Positions 53,173 to 63,222 of a stretch of DNA of 64,000 bases are shown one piece after another. Source of the stretch: Diploptera punctata (taxonomy: Eukaryota; Arthropoda; Insecta; Blattodea; Blaberidae); contig JASPKZ010003844.1 in assembly GCA_030220185.1 (NCBI GenBank), positions 2,492,501 through 2,556,500 of the forward strand, written 5' to 3'. The notes below the pieces were generated by a model, which was not told where the DNA came from, made no database searches, and worked only from the letters and a program-made list of their open reading frames with translations. Within the stretch, counting starts at the first letter, position 1, and each line of letters begins with the position of its first letter. Both the position numbers and the translations under genes were made by a program.

Positions 53173-53581
53173 ATTATCTTCTTTAGTCCACCGCTGTGGT
53201 CTCGGGGTAGCGTGCTGCCTTGTCACGCAGCTGGCCCGGGTTCGATCCCCGGTCGGGACAGTTTTTCTGGGTGAGGTTTTTATCGGGGTTTTTCCTCACC
53301 TGTAAGACAAATGTCAGGAAAACTTTAAGACCCAAACGGTCCCCGAAATCATATGGCCATCGCAATCATCATCATTCATATTCATCTTAGGTTAAGCTTA
53401 AGATTAGGGACTCTCCTGGCTCACCATTATCATCATCACCCATCATATCATCGGTGCAACGTAACTCCGCCTTCCAGGTGCCCCAACCTCAGAAGTGGGT
53501 TACAAGTACGCCATGCCAGGAGAGAGACCAGGAATGTCGAAAGACAAACCTGGGGCATTTGAAAAAAAAATTATCTTCTTT
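53173..53581 (+). mobile_element. Composite SINE (family a head, family b tail), 12-bp target duplication
   Basis: ATTATCTTCTTT at 53173-53184 and 53570-53581 flanks one unit. Its first part is family a: CCACCGCTGTGGTCTCGGGG, GGGTTCGATCCCCGG, CCTGTAAGACAAATGTCAGG, CCCCGAAATCATATGGCCAT. After about 53372 it switches to the family b body and tail: GGTTAAGCTTAAGATTAGGG, CTCTCCTGGC, CCAGGTGCCCCAACCTCAGA, CATGCCAGGAGAGAGACCAG and CAAACCTGGGGCATTTG with an A-tail. The exact duplication shows it inserted as a single RNA-derived unit. Confidence 0.93.
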
Positions 53582-53823
53582 CAACTATTGGACCCTAGTG
53601 GATCCGTTATACGGTCTCGTACCATCATTTCCTAGATCTTCCCAAATTTTGATATTCCTTACACATATAGGTGAGAATTTGTTGACATCTTTCAGTAAAG
53701 GCTTTACATGTGTTTCTTCCATTGAAGCGTAGATTGATTGATGTGGTGAAGAATGGGTAGAATTTTTAATTCTTCTACAATGTGTTTATTTCCCCGGTAT
53801 TCTAGTCATTAGCTAAACTTTTA

Positions 53824-53826
<3 letters not shown>
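53582..53826. other. Unassigned DNA
   Basis: Short spacer without recognised features. Confidence 0.4.

Positions 53827-53869
<43 letters not shown>
53827..53869. repeat. (TA)n microsatellite
   Basis: About 20 TA units next to the SINE tail. Confidence 0.95.
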
Positions 53870-53870
<1 letters not shown>

Positions 53871-54196
53871 ATCCATCCATAGTAATTCTGCCCGAGGGCA
53901 GGTCTATTACTGCAATCATAGCATTTCCATGCTATGCTTTGCAGCTTTACTAGGGAACTGTTGGTGTAGTAACTTCCCGTTGCTTTCCACACCGGCGAAG
54001 GATGATGATAATGGTGGTGATAATGATAAGGATGATGATGATGATGATGATGATGATGGCCATATGACATTTGTCTTACAGGTGAGGAAAAACCCCGATA
54101 AAAACCTCACCCAGAAAAACTGCCCCGATCGGTGATCGAACCCGGACCCGCTGCGTCACAAGGCAGCACGCTACCTCAAGACCACAGCGGTGGACT
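53870..54196 (-). mobile_element. SINE family a with internal deletion
   Basis: Tail CCATAGTAATTCTGCCCGAG to linker GGATGATGATGATGATG, then GACATTTGTCTTACAGGTGA and head GTGATCGAACCCGGACCC, CCACAGCGGTGGAC. About 45 bp around GGGGACCGTTTGGGCC..TCC is missing (54066). Confidence 0.9.
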
Positions 54197-54214
54197 ATAT
54201 TTATTTATTTATTT

Positions 54215-54823
54215 ATTTATAAATGAATGTATGTCCTTTATGCGCTGCCATACCGTTCATATGATTGTGATGGGTTCTTTGCTAAATGCTTATGAGTTTC
54301 CGGGGGAGGTTTTAGGCTATAAGTAAGTTGTAATACTCAATCCCTTCACCCTTAAAAATCAATCTTTGTAGTGAAAAACGTGTTTTTTTAACTTTTTGGA
54401 TGCTTAAATGGCTTACCATAACATATACACCAAATTAATGTAAAGAGAATTGAAGATCTCAAAAAAAGAATCTACAAAAGTGTCCGCGACAGCATATGTC
54501 TACCTTTTACGGATAACTCATAATAATTACTTTTATCTTTCATATCAATGATGCTAAGAAGATCGGGATGACTATGTTCCTGGGCAAGCGTAGCAGCGCA
54601 CGGCGGGCATTCTTTTACGGATAACTCATAATAACAATTTTTATCTTTCAGCTCATTGATGCCAAGAAGATCGGGATAAGTAGGTTCCCGGGCAATGCCA
54701 GGTAATCAGCAAGGGGCATCTAAAATAATTACGATATAAATTTATCCGTCTACTTATTCAACTAAACATAAAGCACATTTCATTTATTTAGGCGTAGCAG
54801 CGCATCCCGGGTAATAGCTAGTA
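54215..54823 (+). mobile_element. Helitron-like element (HelA), longer copy
   Basis: It matches 6976-7436 and ends GTAGCAGCGCATCCCGGGTA then ATAGCTAGT. An internal segment CTTTTACGGATAACTCATAA..AAGAAGATCGGGAT is duplicated (54510-54603 and 54613-54700), the first copy ending in AGCGTAGCAGCGCACGGCGG, a second terminus-like sequence. Confidence 0.55.
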
Positions 54824-55353
54824 ATATTATGTAATGGAGAAGCTAGTTAAACCGTTAGTACAATGGCAACACTGAAGTGGTATAATGATAATGTTAACAG
54901 GTTCCAATTAAGCGAACAGTGTATGGAACAGTACGTCGCCACGGTGAGATTATTTACATCATGTTTATACCTACCTACCTAAGTCTTGTTATATATCATG
55001 TCGCGCTGTCGTATTAATAGCATAACAAGATTTCTTATTTACGCTTGGGAGGTTCTTGTGACAAATATAGAATGCAGCCCCTCCCATTGGCTAGGTATGT
55101 TCCATTAACATTCATTACAATTACCTTCTGGTGTGTCATGTGTCAAATTTGATCTCATCCATTAGTGAATTTGAATTTAATAATACGATAATAGCACACA
55201 ATGTCCATAAAGAAATTCGTATCCCTGTGCAGAAAAAAATAGTTCGACATTTGTATTTTTCACAATCTTCGGAAGACTAATATTTTACACTAAATATTAA
55301 TCAAATGAATTAACTATAATTTTCTTACAAATTAATAGAAAATGCTTTAAACT
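54824..55353. other. Unassigned DNA
   Basis: Nothing recognised. Confidence 0.5.
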
Positions 55354-56109
55354 GACTATTTAACTCATGCCCCAAATGGGAGTCAATGACCAATCACGTT
55401 ACAATGATTTTTGATTTACAGCCAATCACAGTCGTGTTTCGCCTAGAATTTACCAACTAAAGTTTATCATAATAAAGAAAGAACCTCCTTTTTAACATTC
55501 TAAATAGGTCATAGCATTATTTTTCAGTGACTGACTCAGTAAGAAATACGGCTACCAGATTGTATATATAGTGCATGAATGTCAACACATAGCGCATACG
55601 GGAGTTAATATAAAAACATTTGTAGCAATTGATTATACCACCAAAAAAAAAACTACTCTTTGCACTTTCTTAAATGTATTTTTTTCCCCAGGTAATAACA
55701 TTCCAGAAAAATATAATTGTCATATTTGCATCATAGGACATCAGAAATAAAATTAATATATAGTTTGATGTGTTTCATTTTTTCTCCACTAGAGTGCATT
55801 CTTACAATATTGCGTTCCTTTGGTAATAAATAATATGATCTGGTTGCAGAGACGAACAAAAGAAGCAAATGAAGCATACCAATCTTTTCTCATTTGTTTT
55901 CAAACATCGCCGTATAAATTAAATATATAAATATATTAAAATAACCATATTTAAATAATTATTTGTGAGTAAACAGCTTAATTTTATTCGTTAAATAGTC
56001 CTAACAAATGCCACTCTTGATTTCCAAATTTTCTAGATAAATTCACTCCTCACTTCGTGAGTCGTGAATTTATAGATAATTTGGAAATCACTCGTGGTAT
56101 AACTTATGA
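55354..56109 (-). mobile_element. R1 hairpin-ended repeat, full copy (D)
   Basis: GACTATTTAACTCATGCCCC at the left end, hairpin at 56009-56100, and TATAACTTATGA at the right. Colinear with copies A and B in inverse orientation. Confidence 0.82.
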
Positions 56110-56193
56110 AAATTAATTAATTAGAGCTCAAAACAAATTGGATTAGTAAATTTTTTCGGGGTCACTTGAGATGATGCTACACTTTGATTGATC

Positions 56194-56196
<3 letters not shown>

Positions 56197-56264
<68 letters not shown>
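56197..56264. repeat. (AAT)n microsatellite
   Basis: About 22 triplets. Confidence 0.95.
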
Positions 56265-56265
<1 letters not shown>

Positions 56266-56424
56266 AATTATTGCGAGTTTGAATTTAATTATACTTAAGT
56301 AGTCATAGATTAAAATTTAAATAATTTCTTTTCATTTAGAACATTTTCAATTAAGAACATAAAACATGTTTTTTATCAGTGGGTAATAAATAATAATGTT
56401 GTACCTTTATTTTCCTTACTTTAA

Positions 56425-56615
56425 ACTCTCCCTCTGTAAACTTTGATATGCCCCATGCCTTCCCCCGAACCTTATAGAGACGCGTTAAGAGCGGATTTTA
56501 AACGTTGGATACTATTATGCTTTTTGACCACTCAACTTCTTGGAGGGCCTATACCCCGGATGAATGATCAGTTCATTGCCATGGTCACCTCTGAAAAACA
56601 CACAAGCATTTCAGA
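56425..56615 (+). repeat. R7 dispersed repeat, copy 6
   Basis: CGTTGGATACTATTATGCTT, TTTGACCACTCAACTTCTTG and TGAATGATCAGTTCATTGCC follow the 18.4-kb copy with many substitutions. Confidence 0.5.
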
Positions 56616-56702
56616 CAATATAAACTCTTATACTGTATTTAACAAGAAAATTTCTCAAATTTGTGTTCATTCTATTTTATTTGAAGAAACTTTAACATCT
56701 TA

Positions 56703-57623
56703 AGCGGACCTTACACGATCAATATTTACGTCAATATATTGCACAATAATTGACATTGTACAATAATATTGAGCATATGTAGATTGCACAATATATTGAG
56801 TCAATCAAAAGCAGTTTGATACTTATTGTGCAATCTAGTAAATATTGCGTCGTCTGTTGGCAATAGTGTGTAATGACTGATTCAGAAATATGGCTATACG
56901 TTTGATCGCATTTTGTGACAAACATAGCATTATTATTGAAAGAAATATGATGTTATCATTGGAAAGGGAATCCTTCAAATTACAAGAATAGAACAAAATA
57001 AAACAAATCACTGCTCACGTGCAGCTTGACGGGTTGATTTGTGTGGGCTAGCTTCGAACGCCTCCACAATTCTCTCCGTTGTTTCTGCATCCGTGCTGAT
57101 GCGAGGCCTTCCAGGAGGTTTGATTTTCTGCATCCTTCCTGTTTCCAGCAGTCGTTTTCTCTACTTTTCCACAGTCGACGGTTGTAATGCTACGTTAAAC
57201 TCACGTCTTGCCTGTCTTGCGGCCTCACGATCATTAGCATACGTTATTGCCCATGCAGCAATTGTAACTTGCTGTTGCATATTCAACGCCATTTTAACTA
57301 ATGATGTAAGTTCTACACTGTTTTGTTTTATTCATTTTTTGTAATTTGAATAATTGACTTTCCTACGGTAATTTCATATTTCCTGTAATGGTAATATTTT
57401 CATCACACAACGCGATCAAACGTATAGCCATATTTATGATTCACCCCGTAGTTCAGTTCTGTTTTCTATCTTCTTATTATTCCATACGTTACCTATAAAA
57501 GTATCACCTACGAATTAATTTATTGAGCAATAATATTGCAGCGTGTGGGTTGACCAAGTAATACTATTGTACAAAATATTGTGCAATATATTGACGTAAA
57601 TATTGATCGTGTAGGGGTCGCTT
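56703..57623 (-). mobile_element. Mariner-like element retaining only the DNA-binding region
   Basis: Ends AGCGGACCTTACACGATCAA and (reversed) AGCGACCCCTACACGATCAA continue as inverted repeats through ATTTACGTCAATATATTGCA for about 46 bp. TA flanks both ends (TTA is also possible). The element is 921 bp. Its only coding remnant is the N-terminal helix-turn-helix part of a mariner-like transposase. The subterminal regions are rich in ATATTGCACAATA palindromes. Confidence 0.82.
57008..57292 (-). pseudogene. Mariner-like transposase N-terminal domain, one stop
   Basis: From ATG at 57292: MALNMQQQVTIAAWAITYAN, DREAARQARREFNVALQPST, VEK, a TAG at 57161-57163 where W is expected, then RKRLLETGRMQKIKPPGRPR, ISTDAETTERIVEAFEASPH and KSTRQAAREQ, ending in TGA at 57008. 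The second half matches the KKWRDTLLATGS..GRR..VQAAFERSPRKSLRRASREL segment of the 42-kb transposase. No catalytic residues are encoded. It would bind DNA at most. Confidence 0.8.
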
Positions 57624-57917
57624 TAAATCTTATGAGCTCTAGTATATTTTGATGGTTACCATTGTGTGAAATCATGTTATTTTTAAAGAATTAAGGTATT
57701 ACGATTGTCGCATAAACAATGTCGCTTTTAATGTAGGCTAAAGCTGTGTGTCTGGTGCAATTTCCAAGGTGTGATTCACTAGGAGTTTGTTTCAAACGGG
57801 CGTGCAGAGAATTTGAAAATTCGGGATAACTTAATGCATAATGGCTTGTTTTTCCAAGGTTCAGCTTCTTTAATTATATATATTAATATTTTTAAACTAA
57901 TAATTATTATTGCGTAG

Positions 57918-57998
57918 TCCACCGCTGTGGTCTCGAGGTAGCGCGCTGCCTTATCACGCATCGGGCCCGGGTTCGATTCCCAGTTGGGACAAGCTTCC
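57918..57998 (+). mobile_element. SINE family a, head only
   Basis: CCACCGCTGTGGTCTCGAGG to CCGGGTTCGATTCCCAGTTG, breaking off after AAGCTTCCTGG where LINE A sequence begins. It may be a truncated SINE or part of a SINE/LINE junction. Confidence 0.85.
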
Positions 57999-58715
57999 TG
58001 GTGACAATAAAACTAAATATATGGTCACACATAGAAATACATTATATAATGGAAATGGACAGCTAATGACAAATGAGGGAAATTTTGAGGAAGTGGTGAA
58101 TTCAAATACCTAGCAACAATAATAATCATAAACAGGAATGAGAAGCACAAAGAAATTAAACATAGGCTCAATTCTGGAAATGCTTGCTATTATGCGTTAC
58201 AGAGACTCTTGACTTTCAAAAAACGTTAAACTGAAAATATATAAAACTATTATTCTACCAGTTATATTATATGGATGCGAAACATGGACTCTTAAGGAAG
58301 GAAAGGAGATTACGGGTATTTTAGAATAAAGTTCTTAGGAACATTTTTGGACCAAAGAGAGATGAACAGACCGGTGAATGGAGAAGACTACATAAAAGTG
58401 AACTATATGGTCTTTATAGAAATCCAGATATATTGAGAACAGTTAAGTCTCGTAGACTGTGATGGGCAGGACATGTGGCAAGAATGGGGAATGAAAGATG
58501 TCCATGGAAGCTTCTTGTAGGAAAACCAGAGGGAAAACGTCCAGTTGGTAGACCGAATGAGGTGGGAGAATAACATTAACTATGATTTGAGGGAAGTAGA
58601 TTATAACGGTGGTGATTGGAAAACATTAGGAATGTATGGAGAGCTTATGTCCGCGCTACCATGAACCTACGGGTTTCGATAGTGCCAGTGAGTTAGTTAG
58701 TATTAAAACAAAACA
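57999..58715 (+). pseudogene. LINE family A, 3' half of ORF2
   Basis: NKTKYMVTHRNTLYNGNGQL, NEGNFEEVVN, a shift, YLATIIINRNEKHKEIKHRL, NSGNACYYALQRLLTFKK, YKTIILPVILYGCETWTLKE, then FGPKRDEQTGEWRRLHKSEL, YGLYRNPDILRTVKSRRL, a stop in WAGHVARMGNE, and GKPEGKRPVGRP with losses near WKTL. The tail CAGTGAGTTAGTTAGTATTA is present. It starts just after the YADD region; catalytic motifs are missing. Confidence 0.85.
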
Positions 58716-58747
58716 CTTCAATATTATTTTGATAGGCCTACATATAT

Positions 58748-59135
58748 TTTTTTTTGTTCAATGGCACAGTCAATGTCATTTCGACATTTCTGGTATTCTG
58801 TCCTGGCATTGGCGTACTGTCACCCACTTCTGAGGTTGGGGAGCCTAGAAGATGGGGTTACCAATGATGTGGTGAGTGATGACGATGGGTAATGATGCGC
58901 CAGGAGAGGCCTTAAACCTAAACTTAATCTAATGAGGTGAATATGATATTGATGATAATGATGGCCAGATGATGTTGGGGACCGTTTGTGCCTCAAAGTG
59001 TCGTGACATTTGTCTTACAGGTGAGGAAAATACCCGAAAGAACCTCACCCAGGAAACTTGTCCCGACCGGGGATCGAACCCGGGCCTGCTTGCGTGATAA
59101 GGTAGCACGCTACCTCGAAACCACAACGGTGGACT
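58748..59135 (-). mobile_element. Composite SINE, second copy
   Basis: Read on the minus strand: head CCACCGTTGTGGTTTCGAGG, GGGTTCGATCCCCGG, GGGTGAGGTTCTTTCGGGTA, CCCCAACATCATCTGGCCAT, then a switch at TTCACCTCATTAGATTAAGT to the family b body and tail (CTCTCCTGGCGCATCATTAC, CCCCAACCTCAGAAGTGGGT, CGCCAATGCCAGGACAG) and a T-run at 58748 as A-tail. The switch point is the same as in 53173-53581. Confidence 0.88.
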
Positions 59136-59604
59136 GGTACATAGAAATTAAACATTATTTTGCTATACGCCACTCACATTTTTTAAAAATTATTCTCTTT
59201 CATACAAAGCACTGGAATTTCAGGATTTAATAACGCCCCTACTTTGCTATTTTCCATAATTTTTTATGGAATCCTATCCATAATCCAATCCATCTCAGCA
59301 AAATTTCCATTAAAAATTTAAAACTCTAAACGTCTCCTTGGCAACGACAATCAATTGACTCAATCAAACGATGACGTCACAACATTTTCCAGAATCAAGC
59401 GAAAAAAAGTTGTGATTTCATAATAGTGTGTAATGTATACTAACAATTAATAAACCAGAGAGCATAATAAGCAGTAAACATCCACTCATGTCATAGTTAT
59501 CAAGATTTTACATTTGTTACATAAATAATTATTAAGTGGCTTTTAAATAATATTAGAATATGTTCTAAATACAATGGTGTATGTTCCATCTACTGTAGTG
59601 ATGT
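59136..59604. other. Unassigned AT-rich DNA
   Basis: Nothing recognised. Confidence 0.5.
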
Positions 59605-59790
59605 AAAGTAAAGTGAAGTGATCCCAATACAGGCCTCGGGAGGCCCTTCGGGTAGTAGGAGGTTAAGGCTCCCACTTTTTATGGACAATCGGCACTTGAT
59701 GTCAGCCGGATAAACAACCCTGTGTGAAGGCCGCCTTTACCCCAGAACAAGCATCTAGTACTCATTTCCGTTAGAGGCTTAGTCGATATA
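59605..59790 (-). mobile_element. SINE family e, 5'-truncated
   Basis: AAGTGATCCCAATACAGGCC, GTAGTAGGAGGTTAAGGCTC and ACTCATTTCCGTTAGAGGCT match 29150-29305. The tRNA-like head is missing on the right. Confidence 0.8.
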
Positions 59791-59897
59791 GGTATACTTA
59801 TAAAGACAAAATGAAAGCTATTTAATCAAATATTTTAAAAAATACGTATTTTTGCTAAATGTCAAAATTTTAGTCGTAGCTGATATATGAAAAAAAC

Positions 59898-60203
59898 TCC
59901 TGGCGCGACAGGCCTAGAAAGCCCTTAGCCTACCATCCGGCTGCTGGCCTCACATCCACATGTGTCAATCACAGAGGTAGATGATCATCCAACCGGTGTA
60001 GGGGTGACATGTGTTCAGCATGTCGATTCCCCCAGCCGTTAAAGCTGGTTTTCTCAACCTGGAGCTGATACTTATTATAGCTACCCAAATGCCTCACGAT
60101 GCTGGGTCCCATACTGGCATGAGAAAATTTTTCGAACTAGCGCTAATCCCATAGCTCTGCGCCAAGGCTTCTTACCTTAACCACTCGGCTACGGCGCGGG
60201 ACT
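59898..60203 (-). mobile_element. tRNA-derived SINE, family f
   Basis: On the minus strand the head reads GTCCCGCGCCGTAGCCGAGT then GGTTAAGGTAAGAAGCC, like the start of a tRNA-Ser or tRNA-Leu, followed by CGCTAGTTCGAAAAA as a weak B-box. The body includes GAGAAAACCAGCTTTAACGG, TCTACCTCTGTGATTGACAC and CCGGATGGTAGGCTAAGGGC. A fragment is at 11120. Confidence 0.75.
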
Positions 60204-60770
60204 AGATATATAAAGTTCAACATAATATGTATGTAGTCAGTCTGTTGGTTTAAAAAAATCACTGCTTATTTTAAAATTTTCGTAAAACCTTGTGTTATAA
60301 AAACCTTGAAATTCATGACTCACAAGTTTATAAATTCTACGGCTTCTGCTTTCTAAAAAATATTTTAGTTAGATATAACAGATCTGCCATAACGCTTCCA
60401 TATTTTGTCTACATTGCGATTGGCAAAATGTACGTTGAGTAGATATTCAAGGTAGCAGTCCATTTCTCTCTATTACGGAAAGAGCATTTTCAAGTTTGTG
60501 CTATACATAAAAACATTCCCATAGTAATTCTGTCAAAATATTTTGTAGACGTTGAGAGCTTTTCTGTCTGGATATTTTTTCTAACTCTAAAATTGCATTT
60601 TATCTGCAAGTTTTGGCAAATACAATAATTATGCTTTACTTAGGCCTATATTTTGATGTTGACCTTCTCATCTCATATCGTTTCTATTTTCTTCCTATCG
60701 TGCCATACTAAACATTTTACTATTTAAAGTTATATTTTACACATTTACATTATACATATGTTTTCAGAAC
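60204..60770. other. Unassigned AT-rich DNA
   Basis: Nothing recognised. Confidence 0.5.
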
Positions 60771-60895
60771 TTAACCCTTAAATGGACAATGCATCCTATA
60801 ATATATATTGGTTTAACTTATTTAATATTTTGATAAAAATAGAAAACAAAATATTAAAATTAGGCCTATTTAATTTGTGTTGAATTACACTACTG
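60771..60895. mobile_element. piggyBac-type MITE, one end
   Basis: TTAA followed by CCCTTAAATGGACAATGCAT, then TTTTGATAAAAATAGAAAAC, corresponds in reverse to the right half of 21964-22183. The opposite terminus is not seen, so it is truncated near LINE B sequence. Confidence 0.6.
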
Positions 60896-60904
60896 TAATA
60901 TAAG

Positions 60905-61445
60905 AGTCTCCGGAATAAAATTTTAGAGAGATCTAATCAATTTAAATATCTTGGATATCTCTCTATATGGGATGAAAAGGATATCCCTGAAAAAAATACT
61001 AGTTATAATAAAAGTTTAGGAATTATTAATCAAGTTATGTAACCATCCCTTGTACAAAAAACACCAGATTACGTTTATATAACACTTTGGCTAGATCAGT
61101 GTTGACCTATGGTAGTGAAGCATGGACACTAAAAAGACAACATGAAAGCAGAAAAACTGTTTGTGAAATGAGATTCATGCGCAGAACAGCGGGTTACACC
61201 AGATGAGATCGGAAAAGGAAAAATCTTAAAAGAATTGAAGACCACGCCAATTTTGGAATATATTAAACAGTACCAACTAAATTGGGAACACCATCTTGAA
61301 AGAATGAGTTCAAATCGGATCCCCAAAGCTGTTTATAATTATATACCAAGAGGACGAAGATCACTGGGCCGTCCTATGAAACGCTGGAGGGTTTCTATAG
61401 GATCGTAACAGGCCTTGGCCTAATACTTGGAAGGAATAAGAAGAA
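60905..61445 (+). pseudogene. LINE family B-like, C-terminal region
   Basis: FKYLGYLSIWDEKDIPEKNT, SYNKSLGIINQV, then shifted ARSVLTYGSEAWTLKRQ, VCEMRFMRRTAGYTR, a shift, EIGKGKILKELKTTPILEYI, KQYQLNWEHHLERMSSNRIP, KAVYNYIPRGRRSLGRPMKR and WRVSIGS stop. It ends in AAGAAGAAGA. At least three frame breaks. Confidence 0.8.
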
Positions 61446-61459
61446 GATTTGTATGTAAT

Positions 61460-61620
61460 GAAAGATAAGATTGCAATGCAAATATTATATATTATTCAGC
61501 TGTTTGTGTGTAAAACCAAGACAAAAGACAGTCAGAAGTTTTACTTCTCGTAATACTAATTCAACTGTTTGTATGTGGAATCAAAACAAAAGACAGTCAT
61601 AAATCTAACTTCTCATAAGA
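61460..61620. repeat. Dimeric repeat, inverse of 6045-6260
   Basis: CAAGACAAAAGACAGTCAGA and CAAAACAAAAGACAGTCATA modules match the reverse complement of the 6.1-kb dimer. Confidence 0.65.
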
Positions 61621-61981
61621 TAAAAGTTAAAAATTATAATGTCCCTTTTGGCAGGTACCGTCGTCCTCAACTCTATTAAAATTGTGTATATAAAATTAAC
61701 TCAAGCGCTTTCGGAAGTTAACTTCCATCCTCGGCAGGTTCAGCTTCTGCTACTCGTTGTTGTTATTTATTATGATGTAAACAACAACGAGTTGCAGCTA
61801 CAAACAGTTGGAGTACATATCATCATAAACAACAACAACGAGTAGCAGAGGCTCAACCCGCCGAGGATGGAAGTTAACTTCCGAAAGAGCTCCAGTCAAT
61901 TTTATATACACCATTTTATAAAGTTGAGGACGAAGGCACCTGCCGAAAGGTACATTATAATTTTTAACTTTTATCTTATGA
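61613..61981. mobile_element. Foldback element, arms about 165 bp
   Basis: CATAAGATAAAAGTTAAAAA at the left end is repeated inverted at the right end (61962-61981). Further pairs: GGAAGTTAACTTCCATCCTC (itself palindromic), GTCGTCCTCAAC with GTTGAGGACGA, and GCTACTCGTTGTTGTT with AACAACAACGAGTAGC. It interrupts the dimeric repeat next to it. Confidence 0.88.
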
Positions 61982-62207
61982 CTATTCACTTCAAATGAAT
62001 TTGATATGAATTTTATTAGTATTAACTTCTCCTTATACTATGTTGCAATCGTACCTTTTAGTACATAAAGATCTGGACTTTAGTAATAACTCACAGTCTT
62101 GCATGATTATGTTAGCGCGTAAAATTTAAACATATTCAACACTATCCTGTTAATGTTATCTTTATAATAAATGGAATCAAGTGCGACATTGCGGAAATTC
62201 ATAGCAT

Positions 62208-62327
62208 ACAAAATAAAACAAGTTTACCTTAGTGATAATTCCGCTGAAAAATTGGACAAATCTGCATCCCAGATTGATTAGGTTGGTACATTTTAGCGGA
62301 ATTATCATTAAGATAAATTTGTTTTAT
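62208..62327. repeat. Hairpin repeat, arms about 40 bp
   Basis: AAAATAAAACAAGTTTACCT..GATAATTCCGCTGAAAAAT pairs with ATTTTAGCGGAATTATCA..AAATTTGTTTTATTTT. A half copy is at 62572-62622. Confidence 0.8.
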
Positions 62328-62335
62328 TTTGAATT

Positions 62336-62461
62336 ATATATATATATATATATCCATCCATAGTAATTCTGCCCGAAGGCAGGTCCTTCACTGCATCATA
62401 GCATTTTCATGCTATGCTTGCAGCTTTACTAGGGAATTGTAGGTGTGGTAGCTTCCCGTTG

Positions 62462-62495
<34 letters not shown>

Positions 62496-62624
62496 ACATT
62501 TCTCATTATATCTGGCTCCCTATTAAGACCATGTAATTCACTTATATATATATATATATATAAAGATACTATTCAAAACAAAACAAATTTATATTATTGA
62601 TAATTCCGCTAAAAATGTATCAAC

Positions 62625-62665
<41 letters not shown>
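62336..62665. repeat. (TA)n tracts with SINE and LINE A scraps
   Basis: TA tracts at 62336-62353, 62466-62493, 62544-62561 and 62629-62664 separate a family a SINE tail piece (62354-62465, minus), a LINE A scrap (62496-62543, TCTGGCTCCCTATTAAGACC) and the hairpin half copy. The mosaic suggests TA-rich breakpoints or slippage. Confidence 0.8.
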
Positions 62666-63190
62666 CTATTATGCATTACAGAGACTTTTGACTTCCCAAC
62701 TTCTTTCAAAAAAAGTTACACTAAAAATAATATATAAAACTATTATTCTACCAGTTATATTATACGGATACTAAACATGGATTGTTACTTTAAGGGAGAA
62801 ACGGAGATTATGAGTATTTGAGAATAACGTTCTTAGGAAAATATTTGGACCAAAGAGAGATGAACAGACAGGTGAATGGAAAAGACTGCATAACAGTGAA
62901 TTACATGGTCTTTATAGGAAGCCGGATATAATGAGAACAGTTAAGTCTCGTAGACTGCGATGGGCAGGACATGTGGCACGAATGGGGAATGAAAGACGTG
63001 CATGGAAGGTTCTTGTAGGAATAGCAGAGGGAAAACGCCCAGTTGGTAGACCAAGAATGAGGTGGGATAATAACATTAACTATGATTTGAGGGAAGTAGA
63101 TTATACAGGGGATGATTGGAAAACATTGGCTCAGGATAGGGATGTATGGAGAGCTTATGTACGCGCGGTCATGAAAAGGATGGCGCAAAC
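62666..63190 (+). pseudogene. LINE family A, C-terminal region
   Basis: CYYALQRLLTSQLLSKKVTL, YKTIILPVILYGY, stop, then ENNVLRKIFGPKRDEQTGEW, KRLHNSELHGLYRKPDIM, RTVKSRRLRWAGHVARMGNE, RRAWKVLVGIAEGKRPVGRP, RMRWDNNINYDLREVDYTGD, DWKTLAQDRDVWRAYVRAVM, and K then a switch to RMAQT. The usual NLRV end and GTTA tail are missing: at 63174 the sequence changes, 45 bp before the next transposon. Confidence 0.87.
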
Positions 63191-63222
63191 TTAAATGGTT
63201 GAAAGTACACGATAATATGATA

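Noticed and set aside
57039..57344. 101-codon plus-strand frame
   Set aside because: Antisense shadow of the mariner-like N-terminal coding remnant.
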